64,000 nucleotides of DNA from Mesorhizobium sp. L-8-3 (GTDB lineage: Bacteria; Pseudomonadota; Alphaproteobacteria; Rhizobiales; Rhizobiaceae). The stretch spans positions 1,178,001-1,242,000 of the forward strand of contig NZ_AP023262.1 of NCBI RefSeq assembly GCF_016756615.1, read 5' to 3'. The position numbers were made by a program, and so were the translations under genes. Below are positions 7,712 to 18,373 of the stretch, piece after piece. The notes under the pieces are model-generated. The model made no database searches and was not told where the DNA came from. It was given only the letters and a program-made list of their open reading frames with translations. Within the stretch, counting starts at the first letter, position 1. Every line of letters starts with the position of its first letter.

Positions 7712-8305
7712 TCACCGCTCCACCGCCGTGGAAAACATGTGGGCTCGCTCGACCAGCGCGCGCACGACATTCTCCATGGCCTGGCGCAGCCGCTCTTCCC
7801 GGAAACCGCCGTCTTCGTCGAAGGCCTCGCTTGCGCGGCCGACCGAACATTGCGGGGTCACCACCTCGACCCCGCAGGCCATCAGCACGGAGCGGAGGTG
7901 GTAGAGACCGCGCACGCCGGCAAAGGCTCCGTCGGACGACGAGCAGAGCGCGGCCACCTTGCCCGCGAAGGGCCTGAAAGCACGTCCGTTTTCCCTGCGG
8001 ATGCGACTCACCCAGTCGATCGTGTTCTTCAGCAGGGGCGGGATCGAGGAATTGTATTCGGGGCTCGCGATCAGCAAGCCGTCACTGGCAGCGATCAGCC
8101 GGCCGAGCCGCAAGGCGTTCTCCGGGATGCCCTTCTCGCGCTCCAGGTCCTCGTCCATGATCGGCAGGGGATAGTCAACGAGCGAGACGCGGGTGACGTC
8201 GGCTCCCTGCCTCGCGAGCTCCCCGACGGCCGCGTCGGCCGTGCGGATGCTGAAGGCCCCGGATCGGATCGATCCGGCGAAGACCAGTATTTTCGGCACC
8301 GGCAA
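7712..8305 (-). CDS. NAD(P)H-dependent FMN reductase
   Basis: A 197-residue flavodoxin-fold reductase. The FMN phosphate loop is FAGSIRSGAFS and the second family motif is SPEYNSSIPPLLKN. It transfers electrons from NAD(P)H to FMN or to quinone- or azo-type acceptors in the cytoplasm; family members also act as chromate or azo reductases, and the substrate cannot be read from the sequence. It stands alone between pyrF and pmtA, with gaps of about 150 bases on both sides in which I see no gene. Confidence 0.9.
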   Translation of the reverse strand: MPVPKILVFAGSIRSGAFSIRTADAAVGELARQGADVTRVSLVDYPLPIMDEDLEREKGIPENALRLGRLIAASDGLLIASPEYNSSIPPLLKNTIDWVSRIRRENGRAFRPFAGKVAALCSSSDGAFAGVRGLYHLRSVLMACGVEVVTPQCSVGRASEAFDEDGGFREERLRQAMENVVRALVERAHMFSTAVER

Positions 8306-8452
8306 GGCTTGTCTCCCGCATATCCAACGAGACCGGTACAGGACGAGCGCGCGAAGTCAACCACCGTGCCGGCCCGATTGGCTTTCGATCTTCGGAGCTC
8401 GCGATGCGCAGATACGAAGTATCCGGGCATCCATTGCGCATACGAATGGACG

Positions 8453-9070
8453 CTAGTGCCTGCGGCCGGAAACGGCGCGGCGATAGATCCACAGCTGGGT
8501 GGGCGGAATGTTTCGCAGCACGAAGTCGAAATGCTCGACCGTGTAGTCGCCCTTGCCGGCGGGGACGGGCGAGAGCGGGCCGTAGGTGAGCTGCACGACC
8601 GGGCGTCCGGCCGGGATGCGGCCGAGAAGGTCCTCGATGTAGCGGATGCGCTGGGCGACCGGGAAGTTGAGCAGGGGCACGCCCGAGATGACGGAATCGA
8701 AGATCATGCCGCGCTTGTCGCCCAGCGTGGCGTCGAGGTTGAACGCGTCGCCGTGAATGACGTTGATGCCGTCAAACTGCCTCCTGAGATGCCGGACGAA
8801 GTCCTCGGAATATTCCACCGTGTAGAGATGCTGCGGCTTGACGCCCCGCGCCAGGATCGCCTTGGTAATGACGCCCGTGCCGGGCCCGAGCTCGAGCACC
8901 GGCAAGCCGGAGCCGGGATCGATGACCGAGGCCATGCGGCGCGCGGTGATCGAGCTGGTGGGGATGATCGACCCAACGGCCTTCGGCTTGTCTATCCAGC
9001 CCTTGAAGAAGCGAAGCTCGTCGTCGAACTTCTCGGCGAAGGCTTTGCGAAGTCCGTTACCGCGTGCCAT
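8453..9070 (-). CDS. pmtA: phospholipid N-methyltransferase (Sinorhizobium PmtA type)
   Basis: A 205-residue SAM-dependent methyltransferase. The SAM-binding loop is VLELGPGTGVITKAI, followed by the acidic TVEYSEDF and the motif HGDAFNLD. The N-terminal FFKGWIDKPKAVGSIIPTS matches PmtA of rhizobia, which methylates phosphatidylethanolamine to phosphatidylcholine, a membrane lipid important for symbiosis and stress in this group. The ATG at 9070 follows GAGGAGAA at good spacing; an upstream in-frame ATG five codons earlier is less likely. Relatives of the rRNA dimethylase fold exist, but the N-terminal block favours PmtA. Confidence 0.88.
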   Translation of the reverse strand: MARGNGLRKAFAEKFDDELRFFKGWIDKPKAVGSIIPTSSITARRMASVIDPGSGLPVLELGPGTGVITKAILARGVKPQHLYTVEYSEDFVRHLRRQFDGINVIHGDAFNLDATLGDKRGMIFDSVISGVPLLNFPVAQRIRYIEDLLGRIPAGRPVVQLTYGPLSPVPAGKGDYTVEHFDFVLRNIPPTQLWIYRRAVSGRRH

Positions 9071-9169
9071 GAACGTTCTCCTCAACCCCGCCGTGAGCGG
9101 ATCATTAGCGGCAATGCCACTGGGGGCAAGATACGGTCTTGCCCCCGCTGTGGAAAGCCGCGCGTTCGG

Positions 9170-10303
9170 TCACCGTTCGCCGAAGGATTCGAAAAAGTCC
9201 TTCATGCGCGAGAAGAAGCCGCTCGACTGCGGGGAATTGTCGTTCGAAGACAGTTTCTCGAACTCCTCGAGCAGCTCGCGCTGGCGCCGGGTCAGGTTCT
9301 GCGGGGTCTCGACCGACACCTGGATATAGAGATCGCCGACCGCCGGCTGACGCAGCACCGGCATGCCCTTGCCCTTGAGCCGGAACTGGCGGCCGTTCTG
9401 CGAGCCTTCGGGCACCTTCACGCGCGTCTGGGTTCCGTCCAGCGTCGTGACCTCGAAGGAGCCGCCGAGAGCGGCTGATGTCATCGAGATCGGCACCTTG
9501 CAATAGAGGTCGGCACCGTCGCGCTGGAAAAGCTCATGCGGCTTCACCGACAGGAAGATGTAGAGATCGCCGGATGGCCCGCCGCGCAGGCCGGCCTCGC
9601 CTTCGCCGGCGAGACGGATGCGCGTGCCGTCCTCGATGCCGGCCGGGATATTGACGGAAAGCGAGCGCTCTTCCGTGACCCGGCCCTGGCCCGAGCATTT
9701 CGGGCAGGGATCCTTGATCATCTGGCCGCGGCCATGGCACTGCGGACAGGTGCGCTCGACCGAGAAGAAGCCTTGGCTGGCGCGCACCCGGCCGGCGCCG
9801 GAGCACATGGTGCAGGTGACCGGCTGCGTGCCGGGCCTGGCGCCTGTGCCCGAACAGTCGGTGCAGGAGATGGAAGCCGGCACGTGGATCTGCGCGGTCT
9901 TGCCTCCGAAGGCCTCCTCGAGCGAGATTTCCATATTGTAGCGCAGGTCGGCGCCGCGCTCGCGGCCGTTGGAGGAGCGGCGCTGACGGCCGCCCATCAT
10001 GTCGCCGAAGATATCCTCGAAGATGTCGGCGAAGCCACCGGCCGCAAATCCGTTCGCGCCGAAGCCGCCGCCACCGCCATTCTCGAAGGCGGCGTGGCCG
10101 AACCTGTCATAGGCGGCGCGCTTGTTGGGGTCCTTCAGCGTCTCGTAGGCTTCGTTGATTTCCTTGAAACGGTGCTCGCAGGCGGTGTCGCCGGGATTGC
10201 GATCCGGATGGAACTGCATGGCCAGCTTCCGGAACGCCGCCTTGAGCTCCTTCTCGTCCGCGCCCTTCTGGACGCCGAGCGTTTCGTAGAAATCAGCTTT
10301 CAT
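9170..10303 (-). CDS. dnaJ: chaperone DnaJ (Hsp40)
   Basis: A 377-residue type I Hsp40 that delivers unfolded proteins to DnaK and stimulates its ATPase. Domains in order: J domain (1-70) with HPD at 32-34, Gly/Phe-rich region (about 75-110), four zinc-finger repeats ([32 protein letters not shown]) and the C-terminal substrate domains. It follows dnaK on the same strand, but a strong terminator lies between them, so it probably has its own promoter as well as read-through. Confidence 0.98.
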   Translation of the reverse strand: MKADFYETLGVQKGADEKELKAAFRKLAMQFHPDRNPGDTACEHRFKEINEAYETLKDPNKRAAYDRFGHAAFENGGGGGFGANGFAAGGFADIFEDIFGDMMGGRQRRSSNGRERGADLRYNMEISLEEAFGGKTAQIHVPASISCTDCSGTGARPGTQPVTCTMCSGAGRVRASQGFFSVERTCPQCHGRGQMIKDPCPKCSGQGRVTEERSLSVNIPAGIEDGTRIRLAGEGEAGLRGGPSGDLYIFLSVKPHELFQRDGADLYCKVPISMTSAALGGSFEVTTLDGTQTRVKVPEGSQNGRQFRLKGKGMPVLRQPAVGDLYIQVSVETPQNLTRRQRELLEEFEKLSSNDNSPQSSGFFSRMKDFFESFGER

Positions 10304-10436
10304 CTTGTCCCGTCGTCCGGTCTTCGCGCATTGTCGACCGTAATTTTTTTCCGGCTGGCTTCCGATTTAGTAAACGAAAGCCTTCGATGCCATAGTCGAG
10401 GGCGCATTCCGGCCTCATTTTTCATTGCCGGCTGTG

Positions 10437-10463
10437 AAAAAGGCCCGGCTTGGGAGCCGGGCC
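10437..10463 (-). terminator. intrinsic terminator of dnaK
   Basis: A perfect 9-base stem (GGCCCGGCT / AGCCGGGCC) with a 4-base loop, followed on the - strand by TTTTT. It lies 26 bases past the dnaK stop. Confidence 0.88.
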
Positions 10464-10488
10464 CGTGGTTCAGACCACCCGAAGAGCC

Positions 10489-12405
<1,917 letters not shown>

Positions 12406-12522
12406 TTCGTTTCTCTCCGCTAAGCAGGCCGACAGGACCCCTGAGGCGTTCCGACGTCAGCCCCTGTTCACAAGATTTTCGTCCGGGCCGGTAGGCTCCC
12501 GCCCCGGACGACATTGCGGCGT

Positions 12523-12551
12523 ATATAAGAAGACGCTCTTCGACGCGCAAG
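12523..12551 (-). promoter_or_regulatory. putative RpoH (heat-shock) promoter of dnaK
   Basis: Read on the - strand: CTTGCG (12551-12546), 16 bases, CTTATAT (12529-12523). This resembles alphaproteobacterial sigma-32 promoters (CTTGAA, 16-18 bases, a CxxTAT-type -10). It would start transcription about 110 bases upstream of the dnaK ATG. Confidence 0.55.
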
Positions 12552-12654
12552 CGCTTGGCGCATGCGGGCGCGCAGCCATTTTTGCAACGGACGCGAACTC
12601 TTGCGTCAAGCTTCCGCACTCGGAAAAAGCCTCGCGCCACACCATATCAGCTGC

Positions 12655-13740
12655 ATGTCCACGTTGAACACGATCGATCTCCTCGTCCAGCGCCGCAACC
12701 GGATGCGCAACGTGCTCCACACCTGGCTGCTCGGCGTCGCATGCCTGTTGCTGCTGGCGGCCACCGCCTGGGCCTTCGGCGGTGCGGCCGGCGTCGTCTA
12801 TGCCGCACTGTTCGGTATCGTGCCGCTCGTCGTGATGCGCCGGGTGAGCCCGCGGCTGGTGCTGTCCATGTACAAGGCCGTGCAGGTTTCGCCCGCGCAA
12901 TTTCCCGCCGGATACCGGATCGTGGAGGAGTTGGCGCGCCGCGCCGGCCTGCCGGCGGCGCCGAAGCTCTACGTCATTCCCTCCAGGATGATGAATGCCT
13001 TTGCCGTGGGACAGCGTGACGACTCGGCGATCGCCATCACCGACGCGCTGGCCCGTTCGCTGACCACGCGAGAACTGGCCGGCGTGCTCGCCCATGAGAT
13101 GAGCCACATCGCCCATGAGGACGTGAAGGTGATGGCCTTTGCCGACATGGTGTCGCGCTTCACCTCGCTGATGTCGGCGATCGGGCTGTTCTCGCTGTTC
13201 CTCAACGTCGTCGGCTTTGCCGGCGGCTACGAAGCACAGGTTCCGTGGCCCGGCGTCGTCGTGCTGCTGGCGGCCCCGACCGCGAGCGGCCTGCTGCAGA
13301 TGGCCTTGTCGCGCACGCGCGAATTCGATGCCGATCTGGGCGCGGCCATTCTGACCGGCGATCCCGACGGCCTGGCGATCGCGCTGCTCAAGCTCGAGCG
13401 GGCCCAGGGCAGAATGTGGGAAGGCATCCTTCTGCCGGGCGGCCGCATTCCCGACCCGTCGATCCTGAGGACCCATCCGACGACCGAGGACCGTATCGCG
13501 CGGCTTGCCGCCCTGAAGACGCCACCGCCAGCAACGCCGGAGCCGGATCATCCAGGCCCGGGACGCCCGATGCCGGCGCGGTCTTCGACCGTTCCGAAGA
13601 TACGGTGGCACCCTCCGCACGACGCATTCGGCGCTCAGTTCCTGGCCGGCGAAGATGCACCACCGGCCTGCGGCCATGCGCTCAATCCGCCCGCCGGCCC
13701 GCCACGCATACGGACCTTGCGCGGCGGCGTTTGGTGGTGA
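12655..13740 (+). CDS. M48-family zinc metallopeptidase, HtpX-like membrane protein
   Basis: A 361-residue peptidase with two N-terminal membrane segments (about 20-60), the zinc motif LAHEMSHIAHED (HExxH) and a third zinc ligand in SRTREFDADL (about 222). Another hydrophobic pair lies between them. HtpX-type enzymes degrade damaged inner-membrane proteins. Beyond the peptidase domain is a Pro-rich tail of about 70 residues (from KTPPPATPEPDHP) not seen in classical HtpX. The ATG at 12655 was chosen because the protein similarity begins there. It is divergent from dnaK. Confidence 0.9.
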   Translation: MSTLNTIDLLVQRRNRMRNVLHTWLLGVACLLLLAATAWAFGGAAGVVYAALFGIVPLVVMRRVSPRLVLSMYKAVQVSPAQFPAGYRIVEELARRAGLPAAPKLYVIPSRMMNAFAVGQRDDSAIAITDALARSLTTRELAGVLAHEMSHIAHEDVKVMAFADMVSRFTSLMSAIGLFSLFLNVVGFAGGYEAQVPWPGVVVLLAAPTASGLLQMALSRTREFDADLGAAILTGDPDGLAIALLKLERAQGRMWEGILLPGGRIPDPSILRTHPTTEDRIARLAALKTPPPATPEPDHPGPGRPMPARSSTVPKIRWHPPHDAFGAQFLAGEDAPPACGHALNPPAGPPRIRTLRGGVWW

Positions 13741-13870
13741 GCGACGCCACCGCCCGCCCGAATGCCTGGACGGCTATCGCGTTCTTGCGAGATCGACGCC
13801 CGGCCGGATCATGCTGACGGCACTGCATTCGGGCACATCCGGTGAGTTGATGCCCGACGCATCCGCACGG

Positions 13871-13986
13871 CCTCGATCGCCGACGCGGCCCCTCCGGGCC
13901 GCTTGGCTTTCGCGCCAACAAGCGTGGGCCATGCGGCCGCGCGCGCCAGCGGTCGATTTCATTGATGGCGCTATCAGACCGTCGGA
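13871..13986. repeat. mosaic hairpin repeat, copy R1 (degenerate)
   Basis: It contains the GCGGCCC-ctcc-GGGCCGC hairpin (13885-13902), then CTTTCGCGCCAACAAGCGTG and a worn version of the final hairpin (CCAGCGGTCGA ... GACCGTCGG), ending at the stop codon of the - strand lipoprotein gene. The same modules recur at 26424, 41894, 42516 and 56540. Bases 13741-13870 show nothing further. Confidence 0.75.
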
Positions 13987-14358
13987 TCAGGCCTTCTGGA
14001 CCGAGATGACGTTGCCGGCGGTGTCGATGACGCAGGTTGCCTTCTGTCCGCTCGCGTCGAGGTGAACCTGATATCTCTGCGGGTCGATCTGCGACGAGCT
14101 TACAGGCAGGATGCGCGAGCTCTCCACGCCCAGCGGAGTGGCGGCTGCCGCCGCGCAGGCCAGTTGCAGGTCCGCCGGGGCCGTCTGCTCGGCGGTGCGC
14201 ACGCTGTTGGCGGTCGGCTGGTTCGCCACGCAGCTGGCGAGCAAGCCGGCCAGGACCACGATGGACGGGCCCGCGCCACGCTTCCTCCAGGCCGTCGCGG
14301 CCCGGCCGGCGGCGCCGGATATCCAGTCGCTTCTGTTCGTCATCCCCCTGTTCGTCAT
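13987..14358 (-). CDS. putative small lipoprotein
   Basis: A 123-residue protein with a hydrophobic segment followed by the lipobox-like LLASC (Cys at about 43), so it is probably exported and lipid-anchored. The rest is a small domain with two further cysteines (in QLACAAAA and KATCVIDT). I do not recognise the family. The start is oddly duplicated: the N-terminus reads MTNRGMTNR, and each ATG is preceded by a run of G that could serve as a ribosome-binding site. It lies 6 bases downstream of the L,D-transpeptidase gene, so it is probably part of the same envelope operon. Confidence 0.65.
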   Translation of the reverse strand: MTNRGMTNRSDWISGAAGRAATAWRKRGAGPSIVVLAGLLASCVANQPTANSVRTAEQTAPADLQLACAAAAATPLGVESSRILPVSSSQIDPQRYQVHLDASGQKATCVIDTAGNVISVQKA

Positions 14359-14364
14359 CCCCTG

Positions 14365-15072
14365 TCAAACTCCCTTGTAGAGCGAGGCACCTTGCATCAG
14401 CACGATCACTTTCGCGCCGACACTGATGCGCGAATGGAGGTCTACGATGTCGTCATTGTTCATGCGAATGCAGCCGGACGAGACGTTGAGCCCGATCGAC
14501 CATGGCTCCGGCGTGCCATGGATGCGGTAGATCGTGTCTTGGTCGCCTTCATAAAGATAAAGCGCGCGAGCGCCCAACGGGTTGTCGGGCCCGCCCGGCA
14601 TGCCGTTGGCCCACTTCACGGCGTTCGGGTCGCGGGCGACCATCTCGGCCGGCGGCGTCCAGGTCGGCCATTCCGCTGTGCGGCCCACACGCACGATCCC
14701 GGCCCAGCCGAACCCTTCGCGGCCGACACCGATGCCGTAGCGGATCGCCCTCTGGCCGGGCTGGACCAGATAGAGGAAATGCTGGTTGCCATCGATGATG
14801 ATCGTGCCCGGCTTCTCGGCGGTGCGGAAGGGCACCTCCTGCCGCCGGAACGCCTCCGGCACCTGCTTGTACATCGCATAGTATTTGCGGGCCTTGGTGC
14901 GGTCGTAGTCCACCCATTTGCGGGTCTGCGGATCGAATATCTGCGTCTGCGCCGCATAGGCCAGCGTCGCGCCGGCCGCGATCAGGGCGAGGGCGGCGCA
15001 GGCCGCGATCCCGCCGCGGCGGGAATTGGCGGTCCGTTCACCCGAGGCCCGATTTCTGGGAGAGAAGATCAT
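14365..15072 (-). CDS. L,D-transpeptidase (ErfK/YbiS/YcfS/YnhG family)
   Basis: A 235-residue exported enzyme with a signal segment at about 22-41 and a YkuD domain in the C-terminal half. The catalytic motif is HGTPEPWSIG followed by SSGCIRM, with the active-site Cys. These enzymes make 3-3 cross-links in peptidoglycan or attach outer-membrane proteins to it; Hyphomicrobiales carry many of them, in line with polar growth. It lies 12 bases downstream of a substrate-binding protein gene and 6 bases upstream of a small lipoprotein gene, so the three are likely one transcript. Confidence 0.92.
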   Translation of the reverse strand: MIFSPRNRASGERTANSRRGGIAACAALALIAAGATLAYAAQTQIFDPQTRKWVDYDRTKARKYYAMYKQVPEAFRRQEVPFRTAEKPGTIIIDGNQHFLYLVQPGQRAIRYGIGVGREGFGWAGIVRVGRTAEWPTWTPPAEMVARDPNAVKWANGMPGGPDNPLGARALYLYEGDQDTIYRIHGTPEPWSIGLNVSSGCIRMNNDDIVDLHSRISVGAKVIVLMQGASLYKGV

Positions 15073-15084
15073 GGCGCGCGCCCC

Positions 15085-16047
15085 CTATTTCGACCAGGCG
15101 CTGAGGCGCTCTGCATGATCGGCGACCCATTGCCGCGCGAAATCGGCGGGCTCCTGCCGCTCCACTTCGATGGCGTAGCTCATCTGGACGATCTCGTCGG
15201 GCGTGAAATCGATATTGGACAGGAAGGACGCAACTTTCGGCAATCTGTCGGCCGTGGCCGCGGCGAAGGCGATCTCGAACTTCGACGCCGGCCAAGCGAC
15301 CGCGGCCTCGGATTTCGACAGCCAGTCGGTATCGTCGCTCGGCAGCACGACATTCCATTTGCCGTCGTCATGCGCCGGCTCGCTCAGATGGACGACATCG
15401 TGCAGCTTGAACACATGGTGCGGGCTGTAGCAGTAGAACACGATCGGCTGGCCGGTCGCCGCGGCGGCATCGACCGCGGCCATGGCCACATCCTCCGGCG
15501 CTTCCAGCAAGGTGACCGTCTTGGCGTAGCCATAGCTTTTGGCACGGATCTTCTCGATGGTCGTCGACGACCAGGTTTCCGCACCGATCCAGATCTCGCC
15601 CTGGCCGTCGCCGTCTGTGTCGAGAGCGGCGCTTTTCCTGGCGTCGCTCAGGTCGGCGACGTCCTTGATGCCGAATTTCTCGGCGGTGTCCCTGGTGGCG
15701 CAAAGGCCCTGGGTTGCCGCCACCGTCCTGGGACTGAGACGGACCGTCTTCTTGTCCTCGACATATTTCTTCACGAGTGAATCGAAATTCGGCTGCCAGA
15801 CCTCCGGATGGATGTCGACCTCGCCGGTGTCGAGCCCGGCGAAGATCGTCATGGTACCCATCTCGCGAACATCGACCGTGAGGCCGAGCTGCTTTTCGAT
15901 CCCGTATTTGATGATGTTGGCGGCCGCCTGGCCGGACGGCCAGTTGGGCATTCCCACCACCAGATCGGCGGCCTGGCCGGCACCACCGAATCCCGCCAGG
16001 AAAGCCATCGAAAGACTGCATTGACGCAGCCAGTAAGATTTGGCCAA
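15085..16047 (-). CDS. ABC transporter substrate-binding protein, glycine betaine/proline type (OpuAC family)
   Basis: A 320-residue periplasmic binding protein with a signal peptide (cleavage near GQAADL). The family segments DLVVGMPNWPSGQAAANI, EVDIHPEVWQPN and IVFYCYSPHHVF are those of quaternary-amine binding proteins, with aromatic residues that could form the betaine cage. No permease or ATPase genes accompany it in the window, so it is an orphan component; its partners must be elsewhere or it may act as a sensor. It heads a probable operon with an L,D-transpeptidase. The ligand is inferred from the family. Confidence 0.87.
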   Translation of the reverse strand: MAKSYWLRQCSLSMAFLAGFGGAGQAADLVVGMPNWPSGQAAANIIKYGIEKQLGLTVDVREMGTMTIFAGLDTGEVDIHPEVWQPNFDSLVKKYVEDKKTVRLSPRTVAATQGLCATRDTAEKFGIKDVADLSDARKSAALDTDGDGQGEIWIGAETWSSTTIEKIRAKSYGYAKTVTLLEAPEDVAMAAVDAAAATGQPIVFYCYSPHHVFKLHDVVHLSEPAHDDGKWNVVLPSDDTDWLSKSEAAVAWPASKFEIAFAAATADRLPKVASFLSNIDFTPDEIVQMSYAIEVERQEPADFARQWVADHAERLSAWSK

Positions 16048-16300
16048 AACCGCTCCTCCAGCGTCGCTTTGCGCGACCTATGCCGTCCCGTCAGCGCACA
16101 TTGAAACCACAAGCACGGCGCGGGCGCCAGAGAAACTTTTCGTATTCTTCGGATAGGCGGCCGTTGCTGTCGCGGCCGCCACCGTCGCCGGTGCACTTGC
16201 AAGCGATACTTTCCCAACGAACGGAAAAGCATATTGCTGCCGCGGCATCGAAGAGATTCGCGGACGATGAAAGAGTTCTTCCCTGGTCAGGGATCAGTCG

Positions 16301-17287
16301 TCACAGCTTCTCCCAACCCTCATGTTCGCCGGCGCGGAAGATCGCGTCGATGACCTTCTGGTTGAGCACCGATTCCTCGAGCGTGAACACGCGGTCCTTG
16401 CCGCCGAGCGCTGCCCGGGCGAAGGCTTCGACCTGAAGCCTGTATTGCTGCGCGCCCGGGAAACGGAACACCGTCGCTTCCGTATGGTTCCGATTGTGCA
16501 GTTCGACGCGATGATGGTCGTAGAGCCCGGCGTTGAAGGGCGAATGGACCTCGATGAAGCCCTTGTCGCCGTGGAAGACCATGAGCTGGCGGGCCGCCAT
16601 CTGGGTGGACAGGTAGAAACTCAGCTCGAAGTCGCCGAAATCCTGTCTGACGCTCGAATAGATATCGGTGCCGAAGGTCTTGTCGCGCTCGATCGTCGCC
16701 TGGACGCGCAGCGGTTCCCTGCCGGTGACGAAGCGGGTCGAAACCGTCGGATAGACGCCAATGTCGGGCAGCGCCCCGCCGCCGAGCGAAAGCTGGTTGC
16801 GCATATTGGCGGGGTCGACATTGTAGTAGGAGAACGCGCCCTGCACATGGCGCAGCCGGCCGATCGCGCCCGACGCCACCAGCTCGCGGATCTTGATCCA
16901 TTGCGGATGGTGGACGACCATGAAGGCCTCGCTGATCAACACTTTCCGATCGTCGCGCAGAGCGATGAGCGGCAGGATGTCGGCGGCGTCGAGCGCCAGC
17001 GGCTTCTCGACCAGAACGTGCTTGCCGGCCTCCGCGGCCTTTTTCGCCCACTCGACATGCTGCGACGTCGGCAAGGGGATGTAGACCCCGTCGACCAGAT
17101 CCGAAGCGAGCAGTTCCTCATAGGAGCCGAAGGCCCGCGGCGCGCCGAAACGGTCGGCGAGCGCCCGCGCCTTGTCGGCGTCGCGGCTGGCGATCGCCGA
17201 AAGCACGCCGTTGTCGGCCTCGACGATGGCGGGGATCAGCTGCTCGCGCGCTATCCTGGCGGTGGAAAGAATACCCCAGCGGAACAT
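16301..17287 (-). CDS. Gfo/Idh/MocA family NAD(P)-dependent oxidoreductase
   Basis: A 328-residue oxidoreductase with a Rossmann N-terminus ([19 protein letters not shown]), the family motif [11 protein letters not shown] carrying the Lys-Pro of the active site, and a C-terminal alpha/beta domain. Members oxidise or reduce sugars, inositols or related polyols; the substrate cannot be told from sequence. It is a single gene, and the 250 bases downstream and 347 bases upstream hold no other gene that I can support apart from the minCDE control region. Confidence 0.9.
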   Translation of the reverse strand: MFRWGILSTARIAREQLIPAIVEADNGVLSAIASRDADKARALADRFGAPRAFGSYEELLASDLVDGVYIPLPTSQHVEWAKKAAEAGKHVLVEKPLALDAADILPLIALRDDRKVLISEAFMVVHHPQWIKIRELVASGAIGRLRHVQGAFSYYNVDPANMRNQLSLGGGALPDIGVYPTVSTRFVTGREPLRVQATIERDKTFGTDIYSSVRQDFGDFELSFYLSTQMAARQLMVFHGDKGFIEVHSPFNAGLYDHHRVELHNRNHTEATVFRFPGAQQYRLQVEAFARAALGGKDRVFTLEESVLNQKVIDAIFRAGEHEGWEKL

Positions 17288-17574
17288 GGCTCCTCCTCGG
17301 ATGATCGGACGAGACTATCCGGCCCGGGCCTTGAAGAAAAGTGCCGGCACAGCCTGCAGGGCGGGCTTGCGTCGGGCACCGACAGCGCGAATAGATCGCG
17401 CTCGAGCCGCTGATTCGGCACGGGCGCCGCACGGGCCGCCTGCCGGACCGAAAACACATACACCGGTTTCGGGCAAGAATCCGGTGCGAAGACAAGCACG
17501 GCGGAACAGCATCGAGAATCCACCTCGGGCGTCGCGGGGCCGGAGGCCGGATGCCAAGGACACACGAATCATGG

Positions 17575-17590
17575 TTAACCTTTCATTAAC
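17575..17590 (+). promoter_or_regulatory. CtrA-type box upstream of minCDE
   Basis: TTAA, seven bases (CCTTTCA), then TTAAC is a perfect CtrA consensus. A second, weaker copy (TTAA-N7-GTAAG) follows at 17607. They lie about 20-60 bases upstream of the minC GTG. Direct CtrA control of min genes has been reported in Sinorhizobium, so this fits. The remainder of the gap (17288-17570) shows nothing. Confidence 0.65.
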
Positions 17591-17634
17591 CAATCGCGAC
17601 TTACCGTTAACCAATTAGTAAGGATTCGCCTCCC

Positions 17635-18354
17635 GTGAACAGCGTCGCTCCGATCCAGAAGAAGTCGATCCGCTTTCGCGCGCGCTCTTTCGTCGCCTTC
17701 GCGCTGGTGCCTGAAGCCCCCCTCGAAGAGTGGCTGCACGGGCTGGACGGCTGGATCGCGAATTCCCCGGGGTTCTTCACAGGCAGGCCGGTCGTCCTCG
17801 ACCTCAACGTGCTCAAGCCGGAGGCGAGCGAGATCGGGCCGCTGGTGACGCGGCTCGCGGAGCGCGGCATCAGGACCTATGCGATCGAGGCCAAGGGCGT
17901 GCACGATCTGGGCTGCGACCTGCCGCCGGTGCTGGCCGGCGCCAAGCAGACGATCATCGAGGAGGCCCAGGTCGAGCCCGAAGACAAACCCGTCGAGGCG
18001 GACAAGGCGGCCGGGCCGCCGGCGCCCGGCGCCCTGATCATCGAAGCGCCGGTCCGCTCCGGACAGTCGATCTTCCATCCCGACGGGGACGTGATCGTGC
18101 TCGGCTCGGCCGGCTCCGGTTCGGAGATCATCGCGGGAGGGTCGATCCACGTCTACGGGACGCTGCGCGGCCGCGCCTTCGCCGGGGCCACGGGAAACCG
18201 CAACGCACGCATCTTCTGCCGCCGCAACGAAGCCGAGCTTCTGGCGGTGGACGGCTGGTATCGCACCGCGGAGGACATGGAGCCTTCCTCGCGCGGCAGG
18301 GCGATACAGGCCCTTCTGGACGAAGGCATAGTTCTGGTCGCGGCGCTCAACTGA
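17635..18354 (+). CDS. minC: septum site-determining protein MinC
   Basis: A 239-residue inhibitor of FtsZ polymerisation that keeps the division septum away from the poles. The N-terminal FtsZ-binding domain (1-100) is followed by a Pro/Ala-rich linker and the C-terminal beta-helical domain (VRSGQSIFHPDGDVIVLG, GGSIHVYGTLRGRAFAG) that binds MinD. It starts at GTG, shortly after AAGGATTCGCC. It is the first gene of minCDE, with 19 bases to minD, and has CtrA-type boxes directly upstream. Confidence 0.96.
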   Translation: MNSVAPIQKKSIRFRARSFVAFALVPEAPLEEWLHGLDGWIANSPGFFTGRPVVLDLNVLKPEASEIGPLVTRLAERGIRTYAIEAKGVHDLGCDLPPVLAGAKQTIIEEAQVEPEDKPVEADKAAGPPAPGALIIEAPVRSGQSIFHPDGDVIVLGSAGSGSEIIAGGSIHVYGTLRGRAFAGATGNRNARIFCRRNEAELLAVDGWYRTAEDMEPSSRGRAIQALLDEGIVLVAALN

Positions 18355-18373
18355 CAGGATTGGAGACAAGAGC

